A DNA stretch of 64,000 nucleotides from CAWJMD01 sp963845675. Lineage in GTDB: Bacteria > Actinomycetota > Actinomycetes > Actinomycetales > CAWJMD01. The translations under genes were made by a program, and so were the position numbers. Every line of letters begins with the position of its first letter. Position 1 is the stretch's first letter. The stretch spans positions 186,001 through 250,000 of the forward strand of contig CAWJSX010000001.1 in NCBI GenBank assembly GCA_963845675.1, given 5' to 3'. Positions 33,519 through 42,622 of the stretch are shown here, in pieces. The notes beneath the pieces were generated by a model. The model was not told the origin of the DNA, ran no database searches, and was given only the letters and a program-made list of their open reading frames with translations.

Positions 33519-35242
33519 GAGCGCGTCCTGTCCTGGCTGGTCACGGCTGATCGGTCCTCTGCGTTGCGAGGTGACGCATCCACCAGGATCTCCCTGCTCG
33601 GGGCGAAGCCGAGGCGCCACGCCCCGACGGTGACGGGGACGTCGGGCACGGCGACCGGTGCGGAGTAGAGGTGCCAGTGTCGGCCATCGTCGACCGGGGC
33701 GCCGGTCACTTCCTCGACCTGGGTCCGAGGGCGGACGGGGCCCGCGGGGTCGGTCGTCCACCCGATCGAGGCGCCGGGCGTGTCGCACGAGGCGTACAGC
33801 AGGCCGTCCCGCAGATCCGCCACTGGTGCGCTGGTGACCTGCAGCCTGCCACCGGGGCGCCACTGCTCCAGCTGCTCGCGCTCCGAGGCCGGCCACGGGT
33901 TCGCGTATGCCTGCTGCCACTCGTCCAGCAGGTTCCGCAGCCGGTCCAGGGCCTCGGCGTGAGCGGGGTCGCCCGCCAGGTTGACCAGCTCGAACGGGTC
34001 CTCGTCGTGGTCGAAGAGCTCCTCTTCCGGTCGCCCGGGCGCGACGACAGCGCGCTGGACCGGGCTGAGATGGCGCGCGGGCAGCCCCTTCGCGATGGCG
34101 TCGGAGTCGGCGAACGCGAGCCGGCGGAACTCGCGCCAGGTGACGAACTGGTCCGGGTACTCGGCGTGCTGCATCCCGGACCGGTCGGGGTGCGCGTGCC
34201 GCACGTACCGGTAGCGGCTGTCCCGGACCGTCAACGACGCGTCCTCCTGCTCGTCGATGCGAGCCCGTCCGCCGAAGACCGCCGGGTTGGGGTCGAGGTA
34301 GCGACCGTCGGAGTCGAAGACCGGACGGCCGTGCATGTGGTCCGGAACCGGAAGGCCGCAGGCGGTGAGGATGGTCGGGGCGAGGTCCATCACGTGGACG
34401 AGCTCCGGCCGGCGGGACGGCGCAAGGACTCCCGGCCAGCGGACGATCACGGGCACGCGCAGCCCGGCCTCGTTCGCCCAGCGCTTGGCCCGGGGCATCC
34501 CGACCCCGTGGTCGACCCAGAAGACCACGATGGTGTCGCGCTCGAGGCCGTCCTCCGCCAGCTGCCCGAGCAGGCTGCCGACCCAGTGGTCCATCTGGGT
34601 CACGAGGTCGCCGTACCGGGCCCAGGTCTCGCGGAAGGCCGGGGTGTCGGGGTAGTAAGGCGGCAGCGGTGCGAGGGCCGGGTCGTGACGGCGCTCGTCG
34701 GCGACGTCGGCGGTCTCGGCCGCGAAGGCGTCCTCGTCGTAGTACAGGCGCGACTCGTGGGTGATGCTGCTGTGGAAGCCCGCGAAGAACGGCGTCGACG
34801 GCGAGGGGCGATTGCGCCAGTGCGCGGTCGTGCTGCACTCGTCGAAGGCGGTGGGCGGGGTCTGCACCTGGAAGTCGGCGAACACGTTGTTGGTGACGTA
34901 GTACCCCGCCTCCCGAAAGTACTCGCTGAGCAGCCTCACCTCCGGCGGCGGGACCGCCTTGGTCCGCATCGGGAGCGTCCCGATCGCGGTGGGGTGGCAG
35001 CCGGTCATGATCGCCGACCGTGAGGGGGCGCAGACCGGTGCGCTGGCGTAGGCGTGGGTGTACAGCGCCCCGTCCGAGGCCAGCTCGTCGAGTACCGGGG
35101 TGTCCGCGTACTCGGCGCCGGGCCAGACCCCCTGGTAGGCGCCGAGGTCGGGGTTGATGTCGTGCGTGGAGATCCACAGGACGTTCGGTCGTGCGTCCTC
35201 GTCGCGGGACTCGCGCCTCTGCGCGTCGCCATCGTTCGTCAT
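33515..35242 (-). CDS. Type I sulfatase
   Basis: The 575-residue enzyme hydrolyses a sulfate ester. The active-site signature C71-A-P-S-R75 followed by SAIMTG is the C-type motif, whose Cys must be oxidised to formylglycine. The alkaline-phosphatase-like core continues with VVFWVDHGVGMPRAKRW (metal Asp-His). A non-homologous C-terminal region of about 100 residues includes a small beta domain. There is no signal peptide, so the substrate is handled in the cytoplasm after import. A formylglycine-generating enzyme gene lies 9 kb away at the other end of the cluster. TAGTCT (35254-35249) ends six bases before ATG 35242, so the mRNA may be leaderless. Confidence 0.92.
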   Translation of the reverse strand: MTNDGDAQRRESRDEDARPNVLWISTHDINPDLGAYQGVWPGAEYADTPVLDELASDGALYTHAYASAPVCAPSRSAIMTGCHPTAIGTLPMRTKAVPPPEVRLLSEYFREAGYYVTNNVFADFQVQTPPTAFDECSTTAHWRNRPSPSTPFFAGFHSSITHESRLYYDEDAFAAETADVADERRHDPALAPLPPYYPDTPAFRETWARYGDLVTQMDHWVGSLLGQLAEDGLERDTIVVFWVDHGVGMPRAKRWANEAGLRVPVIVRWPGVLAPSRRPELVHVMDLAPTILTACGLPVPDHMHGRPVFDSDGRYLDPNPAVFGGRARIDEQEDASLTVRDSRYRYVRHAHPDRSGMQHAEYPDQFVTWREFRRLAFADSDAIAKGLPARHLSPVQRAVVAPGRPEEELFDHDEDPFELVNLAGDPAHAEALDRLRNLLDEWQQAYANPWPASEREQLEQWRPGGRLQVTSAPVADLRDGLLYASCDTPGASIGWTTDPAGPVRPRTQVEEVTGAPVDDGRHWHLYSAPVAVPDVPVTVGAWRLGFAPSREILVDASPRNAEDRSAVTSQDRTRS

Positions 35243-35262
35243 GCCGCTAGACTATCCCAACA

Positions 35263-35286
35263 TGCTGCATGTAACGTGCAGCACGT
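35263..35286. promoter_or_regulatory. Overlapping palindromes in the sulfatase / ABC transporter divergent gap
   Basis: TGCTGCA (35263-35269) and TGCAGCA (35277-35283) are perfect arms of a 21-bp near-palindrome. A second palindrome ACGTGC-A-GCACGT covers 35274-35286. Together they sit over the upstream part of the sulfatase promoter and 60 bp before the transporter gene. One operator bound by the operon's own FCD-GntR protein would control both arms of the island. The binding protein is inferred. Confidence 0.7.
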
Positions 35287-35342
35287 ACCACGCAGCGTGA
35301 GGACATTGACATCGCTGGGCAACCGCACTCTGGAGGAGAGAC

Positions 35343-36899
35343 ATGACGTGGACGAGGGCCCGACGGGGCGCGGCGCTGATGGCGGCGTCGGCGATGGCAC
35401 TGGCGCTGGTGGGTTGCACCTCCGAGGGCCAGAGCGGGGACGGCGAGGAAGGTGATGGGGGCGGCGAGCAGCAGAGTCTGACCCTGACCATCGGGGCCCG
35501 GGTGGACAACAACTCCTTCGACCCTGCGGACCTCGAGATCGGCAACCGCATCCAGTACTGGCAGCCGGTCTACGACACGCTGATCCGGCTGGACGCGGAC
35601 GCCGAGCCACAGCCCAACCTCGCGACCGAGTGGTCGTACAACGACGACAACACCGCTCTCACGCTGCAGCTGCGCGATGACGTGACCTTCACCGACGGTG
35701 AGGCCTTCGACGGCGAGGCGGTCAAGGCGAACATCGAGCACATCAAGGCGGGTTCGGGGCAGAACCAGTTCATGGTCGCCGGCATCGATGAGGTCGTCGT
35801 CAGCTCCCCGACCGAGGTGGAGCTCAGGCTGTCCGAGCCGGTGCCGTCCCTGCTCTCTTACCTCGGCTGGGTCGGCGGCGCGATGGCCTCACCCGCGGCG
35901 CTGGAGGCCGGCAGCATCGCCGAGGAGCCGGTGGGCTCCGGCCCCTACGTCTACGACGCCGCAGCCAGCCGTCCGGGGACCGAGTACCAGTACACCCGCA
36001 ACGAGGACTACTGGAACGCCGAGGCCTTCCCGTACGACACCTACGTCGTCCGTCCGCTGAACGACGTCACCCCGACCCTCAACGCGCTGAAGACCGACCA
36101 GCTCAGCGGCGCGCTCCTGACGCCCGCCGTGGCCAAGGAGGCCGAGTCGTCCGGTGTGACGATCGAGACGAGGTCGGTGGCGTGGGCCGGGCTGCTGATC
36201 GGTGACCGCCAGGGCACCAAGGTCCCCGAGCTCGCCGACCCCCGCGTGCGTCAGGCGATCAACTACGCGATGAACCGCGAGGAGATGGTCGAGTTCATCC
36301 TGAACGGCTACGGGGAACCGACCAGCCAGGTGTTCAACACCGCGAGCCAGGCCTACGACGAGAACCTCGACGACGCCTACACGTACGACGTGGACAAGGC
36401 CAAGCAGCTGATGTCCGAGGCCGGCGTCGGTGAGTTCACGATCACCATGCCGCAGTGGGACAGCCCCTGGAACGACCTGTTCCCGACGATCGCCGCGCAG
36501 CTCGCGGAGATCGGCATCACGGTCGTGTACGACCAGGTCCCGCCGGACCAGGCGATCTCCTCGGTCCTGTCCGGCGACTACCCGGTCGCGTTCTTCCCTC
36601 TGGCGTCGGCGAGCGCCTGGCAGGACCTGCAGACCTGGGTGACCCCCGAGGCGCCGTGGAACATGCAGAAGGCCACCGACCCCGAGCTGACCGCGCTGAT
36701 CGAGAAGGCGCAGATGGCGACGGGGGATGAGCAGGACGCGGCCTTCCAGGCCGTGAACGAGTGGCTGGTCGAGGAGGCGTGGTTCGCGCCCCTGTTCCGT
36801 CAGGACCAGGTCTTCGGCGTGACCGAGGGGACCGACGTGACGATGCAGGCCCAGAACGCCGTCCCGTCCCTCTGGCTCTACCAGCCCGCGGAGGGCTGA
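35343..36899 (+). CDS. ABC transporter substrate-binding lipoprotein (family 5, peptide/opine/glycoside type)
   Basis: The 518-residue lipoprotein has a signal peptide with lipobox ALVGC (C25) and a Gly/Glu-rich linker. The SBP_bac_5 fold follows (DTLIRLDADAEPQPNLATEW, then LRDDVTFTDGEAFDGEAVK). These proteins bind oligopeptides, nickel or, in several actinobacteria, oligosaccharides. Given the sulfatase and GH3 next door, a sulfated or glycosidic ligand is plausible. GGAGGAGAG before ATG 35343 is a very strong ribosome site, fitting high expression of a binding protein. Confidence 0.92.
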   Translation: MTWTRARRGAALMAASAMALALVGCTSEGQSGDGEEGDGGGEQQSLTLTIGARVDNNSFDPADLEIGNRIQYWQPVYDTLIRLDADAEPQPNLATEWSYNDDNTALTLQLRDDVTFTDGEAFDGEAVKANIEHIKAGSGQNQFMVAGIDEVVVSSPTEVELRLSEPVPSLLSYLGWVGGAMASPAALEAGSIAEEPVGSGPYVYDAAASRPGTEYQYTRNEDYWNAEAFPYDTYVVRPLNDVTPTLNALKTDQLSGALLTPAVAKEAESSGVTIETRSVAWAGLLIGDRQGTKVPELADPRVRQAINYAMNREEMVEFILNGYGEPTSQVFNTASQAYDENLDDAYTYDVDKAKQLMSEAGVGEFTITMPQWDSPWNDLFPTIAAQLAEIGITVVYDQVPPDQAISSVLSGDYPVAFFPLASASAWQDLQTWVTPEAPWNMQKATDPELTALIEKAQMATGDEQDAAFQAVNEWLVEEAWFAPLFRQDQVFGVTEGTDVTMQAQNAVPSLWLYQPAEG

Positions 36900-36903
36900 C
36901 CGG

Positions 36904-36936
36904 TCCCGCCGGGGCCGCCCACCGGCCCCGGCGGGA
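36904..36936 (+). terminator. Strong hairpin between binding-protein and permease genes
   Basis: TCCCGCCGGGGCCG (36904-36917) pairs perfectly over 14 bp with CGGCCCCGGCGGGA (36923-36936) around a 5-base loop. Lying right after the binding-protein stop, it probably lowers read-through into, or protects mRNA upstream of, the permease genes. That gives the excess of binding protein that such transporters need. Confidence 0.7.
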
Positions 36937-36982
36937 ACCACCCTCCCGACCGACCTGACCGACGTAGAAGGGGTCCGACGCC

Positions 36983-37924
36983 GTGATCCGGTTCGTCCTG
37001 CGAAGAGTCGCCTTCGGCGTCAGCCTGGTGCTCTTCGCCACGACGCTGACGTTCTTCCTCGTCTACCGGGACCCGCTGACGATCGCCCGGAACATCCTCG
37101 GCGAGAACGCCTCCCAGGACCAGGTGACCGCCAGGGCGGAGGCACTCGGCCTCGACAGGCCGCTGGTCGCGCAGTTCCTCGACTGGCTGGCGAGTGCCGT
37201 CACCGGTGACCTTGGCACGTCCTACTTCTCGACCGAGACGGTGGCGTCGATCCTGGTCAGCCGCACGCCGGTCACCTTGTCGATCGTCGCCGGCGGCGTC
37301 CTGCTCACCGCGATCGTGAGCGCGGTGCTGGGGATGCTGGCCGCGGTCCGTGGCGGCTGGGCCGACCGGTCGGTGCAGGTCCTGTCCGTGGTCGGCATGT
37401 CGCTGCCGAACTTCTGGCTCGCCCTGATGTTCGTCCTGCTCTTCGCCGTGAGCCTGCGGATCTTCCCTGCGACCGGCTACGTCTCGCCGGACATCTCGGT
37501 GGTCGGCTGGTTGGCGAGCATCACCCTGCCCGTCGCAGCGCTGGCGCTGAGCGGCATCGCCGCGGCCACCCAGCAGGTCCGGGGTGCGGTGATGGACCTG
37601 CTCGAGGCGGACTTCGTCCGGACGCTCCGGTCGCGAGGGCTCTCCGAGAAGTCCATCCTCTTCCGGCACGCCCTCAAGAACGCGGCGTCACCGGCACTGA
37701 CCGTCCTGTCGCTCCAGTTCATCGGCCTCCTCGGCGGAGCCATCGTGATCGAGAAGGTGTTCGCTCTCCCCGGTCTGGGGACGACCGCCGTGAACGCCAC
37801 CATCCGCGGCGACATCCCGGTGCTGCTGGGGGTCGTTGCCGTGACCGTCGTGATCGTGGTCGTGGTCAACCTGGTGATCGACATCGTGAACGGCTGGTTG
37901 AACCCGAAGGTGACCCTGTCGTGA
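36983..37924 (+). CDS. ABC transporter permease, DppB type
   Basis: A 313-residue permease with six expected spans, the N-terminal MIRFVLRRVAFG start typical of DppB/OppB, and an EAA-type loop (LLEADFVRTLRSRGLSEKSI). It pairs with the permease part of the following fusion protein. GTG 36983 follows AGAAGGGG. The gene ends in a GTGA overlap with the fusion gene. Confidence 0.92.
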   Translation: MIRFVLRRVAFGVSLVLFATTLTFFLVYRDPLTIARNILGENASQDQVTARAEALGLDRPLVAQFLDWLASAVTGDLGTSYFSTETVASILVSRTPVTLSIVAGGVLLTAIVSAVLGMLAAVRGGWADRSVQVLSVVGMSLPNFWLALMFVLLFAVSLRIFPATGYVSPDISVVGWLASITLPVAALALSGIAAATQQVRGAVMDLLEADFVRTLRSRGLSEKSILFRHALKNAASPALTVLSLQFIGLLGGAIVIEKVFALPGLGTTAVNATIRGDIPVLLGVVAVTVVIVVVVNLVIDIVNGWLNPKVTLS

Positions 37925-40560
37925 GCGACATGCCCACAACCGCAGCCCCGTCCGCACCCGCACGGCGGAGCGTGCTCGGCCTGATCCTGCGCAACCCGTT
38001 GGCACTGACCGGCCTCGTCGTGCTGCTGGCGCTCATCTCCGTCGCCCTCCTGGCCGGTGTCCTGTCGCCGTACGACCCGATGCTGCCGGATCTGCGCCTG
38101 CGCAACGCGGCGCCCGGCACGGACGGACACCTGCTCGGCGGAGACGGAGCAGGCCGCGACATCCTCTCCCGGCTGCTGTACGGAACCCGGCTGACGCTGG
38201 CCGGCGCCGCGCTCGCCATCGGTGTCGCGATCCTCGTCGGGGTGCCGGCCGGACTGGTCGCCGGCTACGTCGGACGGACCTTCGACGCCGTCTCCAGCTG
38301 GGTGGCCGACGTCCTGCTCTCGGTGCCGGGCAAGGTGCTGCTCCTCGCGGTCATCGCGGCGTTCGGACCGTCCGTGCTGATCACCATGACCGCCTTCGGG
38401 GTGATCCTGTCCCCGCACCTGTTCCGGCTCGTGCGCGCCCAGACCATCGGGGTCAGGAACGACCTCTACGTGGACGCCGCCAAGGTGGCCGGCCTCTCGG
38501 ACCGGCGGATCATCGCCCGGCACATCCTCTACGTGGTCCGCGCCCCGATCATCATCCAGTCCGCCATCCTCGCGGGCATCGCGATCATCGTGCAGTCGGG
38601 CCTGGAGTTCCTCGGTCTCGGCGACCCGGGACAGGTGACCTGGGGGTCGATGCTCGGGAACGCGTTCTCCGTCATCTACCTCGCGCCCACCGCGATCATC
38701 TGGCCCGGGGTGGCGATCGGCGTCACGGTCGCCTCGCTGGTCCTGCTCGGCAACGGGCTGCGAGACGCCGTGCAGGGCACGACGACACCGCCGCGAAGGA
38801 GACGCCGACCGGCGCCCCCGGCACAGGCGCCCGCTCCGGCGACGACGGGCCCCGAGCACGACGGTCCGCGACCGGAGGCCCTCCTGTCGGTGAAGGGGCT
38901 GCGCGTGGGCTACCCACAGGCCGACTCCTCGATCACCGTCGTCGTCGACGGGGTCGATCTGGAGCTGAGGCGCGGTGAGGTGCTGGGCCTGGTCGGCGAG
39001 TCCGGGTCGGGGAAGACGCAGACGGCCTTCTCGATCCTGGGCCTGCTGCCTCGCGGCGGGGAGGTGCTCGGCGGGTCCATCGAGGTGGGGGGCATCGACG
39101 TGACCCGGCTCTCGCCTCGGCAGGGACGCGAGCTGATGCGCTCGACGCTCGCCTACGTCCCGCAGGAACCGATGAGCAACCTGGACCCGGCGTTCAAGGT
39201 CGGCTCCCAGCTGGTGGAGCCCCTGCGAGCCCGAGGGCTCGGACGCCAGGCCGCGAGGAGGAAGGCGCTGGACCTGCTGGCGGAGGTCGGGATCCCCGAC
39301 CCCGAGCGGACGTTCGACTCGTACCCGCACCAGGTGTCCGGCGGCATGGCCCAGCGGATCCTCATCGCCGGTGCCATCTCCTCGGATCCCGCTCTGCTCA
39401 TCGCCGACGAACCGACGACCGCCCTGGACGTGACGGTCCAGGCTGAGGTGCTCGCCCTGCTGAGAAGGCTGCAGCGCGAACGAGACCTGGCGATCCTGCT
39501 GGTCACCCACAACCTCGGCGTCGTGGCCGACCTCTGCGACTCCGTGGCCGTGATGCGGGCCGGGACGGTCGTGGAGACGGGCTCCACGCGTGACGTGTTC
39601 GCCTCCCCTCAGCACGAGTACACCAAGGCCCTCCTGGCGGCGAACCTGGACGACACGGCCCCGCGGCCACCGCTGCGCCCGGTCGGGTCCACCGACACCG
39701 ACCACCGCGACGCGCGCAGGGAGCCCGGCATGAGCCTCCTGGAGATCGAGGACGTCTCGGTCGACTACCCGAGCAAGGGGTGGCGGGCCAAGCCCTTCCG
39801 CGCGCTGAGCGAGGTGAGCCTGGACGTCGAGCGGGGTGAGACCGTCGGCCTGGTGGGGGAGTCGGGGTCCGGCAAGACCACGCTGGGTCGCGCCGTGCTG
39901 GGTCTCGTCCCGGTCGCGTCCGGTCGGATCCGCTTCGAGGACCGAGACATCCACGACCTCGGACGGCGGGAACGACGCCGGCTGGCGCCGGAGATCCAGG
40001 TCGTCTTCCAGGACCCCTACTCGTCGCTGAACCCGGCGATGACCGTGGCGGACATCCTCACCGAGCCCCTGGAGGCGCAGCGGGTGCCGACGACCGAGGC
40101 TCGGCGGCGCGTCTCGGAGCTGCTGGACCAGGTCGGGCTCCCCGGTGACGCCGACCGGCGGTACCCACGCGAGTTCTCCGGCGGGCAGCGCCAGAGGATC
40201 GCGATCGCCCGGGCACTCGCACTGCGGCCGAAGCTGATCGTCTGCGACGAACCGGTGTCGGCCCTCGACCTGTCGACGCAGGCGCGGATCCTCGACCTGC
40301 TGATCGAGATCCAGGACCGCACGGGGGTCGCCTACGTCTTCGTCTCCCACGACCTGTCCGTCGTGCGCCACGTCAGCCACCGGGTCGCGGTGATGTACTC
40401 CGGCGAGATCGTCGAGTCGGGCGACTGCGACCAGGTGACCGCCAGACCCGAGCACCCCTACACGCGCAGCCTTCTGGGAGCGGCTCCGGTCGCCGACCCC
40501 GAACGCCAGCGGCAGCGACGCGAGGAGCGGGAGCGAGCTCTCGCGACCGAGCGCGGATGA
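37921..40560 (+). CDS. ABC transporter three-domain fusion: DppC permease, DppD ATPase, DppF ATPase
   Basis: One 879-residue chain carries what is normally three proteins. A DppC-like permease occupies residues 1-290 (DAAKVAGLSDRRIIARHIL loop). A Pro/Ala/Arg linker follows (about 290-320). The first ATPase has Walker A GESGSGKT near 358-365 and DEPTTALDVTVQAE. The second ATPase starts at about 604 with Walker A near 645-652 and DEPVSALDLSTQA. A possible internal ATG at 39730 preceded by GGGAGCC could also yield a separate second ATPase. Permease-ATPase fusions are known, but permease plus both ATPases in one chain is uncommon. Confidence 0.9.
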   Translation: MSDMPTTAAPSAPARRSVLGLILRNPLALTGLVVLLALISVALLAGVLSPYDPMLPDLRLRNAAPGTDGHLLGGDGAGRDILSRLLYGTRLTLAGAALAIGVAILVGVPAGLVAGYVGRTFDAVSSWVADVLLSVPGKVLLLAVIAAFGPSVLITMTAFGVILSPHLFRLVRAQTIGVRNDLYVDAAKVAGLSDRRIIARHILYVVRAPIIIQSAILAGIAIIVQSGLEFLGLGDPGQVTWGSMLGNAFSVIYLAPTAIIWPGVAIGVTVASLVLLGNGLRDAVQGTTTPPRRRRRPAPPAQAPAPATTGPEHDGPRPEALLSVKGLRVGYPQADSSITVVVDGVDLELRRGEVLGLVGESGSGKTQTAFSILGLLPRGGEVLGGSIEVGGIDVTRLSPRQGRELMRSTLAYVPQEPMSNLDPAFKVGSQLVEPLRARGLGRQAARRKALDLLAEVGIPDPERTFDSYPHQVSGGMAQRILIAGAISSDPALLIADEPTTALDVTVQAEVLALLRRLQRERDLAILLVTHNLGVVADLCDSVAVMRAGTVVETGSTRDVFASPQHEYTKALLAANLDDTAPRPPLRPVGSTDTDHRDARREPGMSLLEIEDVSVDYPSKGWRAKPFRALSEVSLDVERGETVGLVGESGSGKTTLGRAVLGLVPVASGRIRFEDRDIHDLGRRERRRLAPEIQVVFQDPYSSLNPAMTVADILTEPLEAQRVPTTEARRRVSELLDQVGLPGDADRRYPREFSGGQRQRIAIARALALRPKLIVCDEPVSALDLSTQARILDLLIEIQDRTGVAYVFVSHDLSVVRHVSHRVAVMYSGEIVESGDCDQVTARPEHPYTRSLLGAAPVADPERQRQRREERERALATERG

Positions 40561-40610
40561 CGCCGCCGACCGCGCAGCAACGCACCACCGACGATGGGAG
40601 AAGACAGGAC

Positions 40611-41483
40611 ATGAGCAGGCGGGTGGCCTTCCTCGGGCTCGGCACGATGGGCGGGCGCGCCGCCCTCGCAGTGGCAGCCACCGGCTGCGTCGCAGTGGGC
40701 TTCGATCCTGTCGAGAGCGCGAGAAGGCGCGCGGCCGACCAGGGGCTCTGCGTCACGGACGACGCCGAGGCTGCGCTCCAGGACGCGGACCTCGTCGTGG
40801 TGTCGGTGCCGCGCCCTGAGCACGTCCAGTCGCTCGTGAAGGGTCCTCTGCAGCAGGCGAAGGCGGGGGTGACGGTGGTCGACCTGTCAACCATCGACCC
40901 GCAGACCGCGCGGGCCGCGGCGGGCGATCTCGGCCTGCACGGCGTCACGTACCTCGACTGCCCCGTGCTGGGCCGGCCGGCCGGGTGCGGGTCCTGGACC
41001 CTCGTGGCGGGTGGCGAGGCGGAGGCGGTGGCCCGTGTCACCCCACTGCTGGAGCGCAGCATCGCCAAACGCGTGGTGCGGGTCGGCGACGTCGGCGCCG
41101 GCTCCACGGTGAAGATCCTCAACAACCTCATGTTCGGGGCCATCAACGCCGTGACCGCCGAGGCCCTGCACCTGTGCCGCGAGTCCGGCATCCCCATGGA
41201 GGTCTTCATCGACGCGGTGACCAACTCCGGGGCCGCCACCGTCTCCAACCTGTTCAAGGACGTGGCTCCCAGACTCGCGTCGGGCGACGACGACCCCGTG
41301 TTCGCGCTCGAGCTGCTGGCCAAGGACAACCTGCTGGCCCAGGCGCTGGCCGAGCAGCTGGGAGCGACGGCGCCCATCGCCGACGCCGTGGTCCGGGTCA
41401 ACACCCGCGCCATCGATCTCGGCCAGGGCAGCCGTGACAGCTCGGCGGTCCTGCGAGCCTATGAGGACGGCGGCGCGGCGTGA
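40611..41483 (+). CDS. NAD(P)-dependent oxidoreductase, 3-hydroxyisobutyrate dehydrogenase family
   Basis: The 290-residue beta-hydroxyacid dehydrogenase has the Rossmann loop GLGTMGG (9-15). The substrate motif region is DCPVLGRPAGCGSWTLVAGG. The catalytic Lys lies in GAGSTVKILNNLMF. Relatives oxidise 3-hydroxyisobutyrate or reduce tartronate semialdehyde; here it probably works on an acid from the imported sugar. An earlier in-frame ATG at 40557 overlaps the transporter stop, but family similarity and a GGGAGAAGACAGGA ribosome region favour 40611. The stop overlaps the next start. Confidence 0.88.
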   Translation: MSRRVAFLGLGTMGGRAALAVAATGCVAVGFDPVESARRRAADQGLCVTDDAEAALQDADLVVVSVPRPEHVQSLVKGPLQQAKAGVTVVDLSTIDPQTARAAAGDLGLHGVTYLDCPVLGRPAGCGSWTLVAGGEAEAVARVTPLLERSIAKRVVRVGDVGAGSTVKILNNLMFGAINAVTAEALHLCRESGIPMEVFIDAVTNSGAATVSNLFKDVAPRLASGDDDPVFALELLAKDNLLAQALAEQLGATAPIADAVVRVNTRAIDLGQGSRDSSAVLRAYEDGGAA

Positions 41484-42622
41484 TCATCGACGCCGTCCGC
41501 CTCACGGTGCTGTCCGTCCCTCTCGAAGAGCCGGTCCGCATGTCGTTCTCCCAGCTGTCCTCACGCGACATGGTGCTCGTCGAGCTGGAGTCGGACGGCC
41601 TCGTGGGCGTGGGGGAGAGCTGGGTGAACTACCCGGCCTGGGCGGCACAGGAGAGGCTGGTGACGCTCGAGCGCGGGCTGGTGCCGCTGCTGGTGGGTCG
41701 CGACGTCTCCGACCCGGTCGGCGTGCAGTCCGACCTGTGGCGCCTGCTCGAGGGGCCGGCACGCCAGTGGGGTGCTCCGGGACCGATGTGGCAGGCGCTG
41801 AGCGCCGTGGACATCGCACTGTGGGACCTGGTGGCACGGCACCAGGGGGTGTCGGTGGCGGCCCTGCTGGGCGGCGACGGGGTCCGTAGCCACGTCGACG
41901 CCTACGCCAGCGGGATCGGGCCGTCGGAGATCGGGACGTACTGCGAGCTGGCGCGGGCGGCCGGCTTCCGCGCGGTGAAGGTGCGCGTGGGGTTCGGCCG
42001 GGAGCGGGACGAGCAGACCCTCCTCGCGACCCGGGCCGCGCTGGGTGGCGACGTGAAGGTCTTCGCAGACGCCAACCAGGCGTGGGACACCGATGGGGCT
42101 GTCGAGTTCTGCTCGTGGAGTGAGGCGTTCGACGTCGCATGGCTCGAGGAGCCGCTGGCCGGTAACCGGCTGGAGGACCTGGCCGAGCTGGCCGCCAAGG
42201 TCGACGTCCCACTCGCCTGCGGTGAGAACCTCTACGGCGCCGACGAGTTCAGCAGGTACGTGGAGTCCGGTGTCGTCGCTCTCATCCAGCCAGACCTGGC
42301 GAAGTCCGGCGGCTTCACGATCGCCAGGCAGGTGGCGTTCGGGCTGCCGCCCGACGTCGCGATGGCTCCTCACTGCTACGGGGGCGCCCTCGTCACGGCT
42401 GCCAGCGTGCAGATGGCTGCCGCCTTTGACAAGGTCGCCTACATCGAGCTCGACGCGCGGCCCAACCCGCTGCGCGACGAGATCCTGCTTCACCCCCTGA
42501 CCGCATCCGACGGTCGGGTGGCGGTGCCCGAGGGGCCCGGACTGGGCGTGGAGCTGGACCGGGACGCCCTCGAGCGCTACGTCGTCGAACGAAGGGACTG
42601 TGATCTCCGTGCAGTGGTCTGA
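41480..42622 (+). CDS. Mandelate racemase/muconate lactonizing enzyme family protein (enolase superfamily)
   Basis: The 380-residue protein has an N-terminal capping domain and a TIM barrel. Metal ligands are Asp in FADANQAW, Glu in WLEEPL and Glu in ACGENL. The second-strand base motif reads AVKVRVG (KxR) and a late APHCYGG supplies a His. This set fits dehydratases or epimerases acting on acid sugars, but the exact subgroup is unclear. GTG 41480 overlaps the upstream stop, and the stop region overlaps the aldehyde dehydrogenase start by 23 bp. It is likely the dehydration step of the island pathway. Confidence 0.9.
   Translation: MIIDAVRLTVLSVPLEEPVRMSFSQLSSRDMVLVELESDGLVGVGESWVNYPAWAAQERLVTLERGLVPLLVGRDVSDPVGVQSDLWRLLEGPARQWGAPGPMWQALSAVDIALWDLVARHQGVSVAALLGGDGVRSHVDAYASGIGPSEIGTYCELARAAGFRAVKVRVGFGRERDEQTLLATRAALGGDVKVFADANQAWDTDGAVEFCSWSEAFDVAWLEEPLAGNRLEDLAELAAKVDVPLACGENLYGADEFSRYVESGVVALIQPDLAKSGGFTIARQVAFGLPPDVAMAPHCYGGALVTAASVQMAAAFDKVAYIELDARPNPLRDEILLHPLTASDGRVAVPEGPGLGVELDRDALERYVVERRDCDLRAVV

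Noticed and set aside
32793..35177. A long minus-strand frame joining the GntR gene to sequence over the sulfatase
   Set aside because: Only the last 241 codons are real (GntR). The upstream part is the sulfatase read out of frame.
37477..40455. A 992-codon minus-strand frame opposite the ABC transporter genes
   Set aside because: Antisense shadow of the permease and fusion genes; no family motifs and biased His/Arg/Asp composition.
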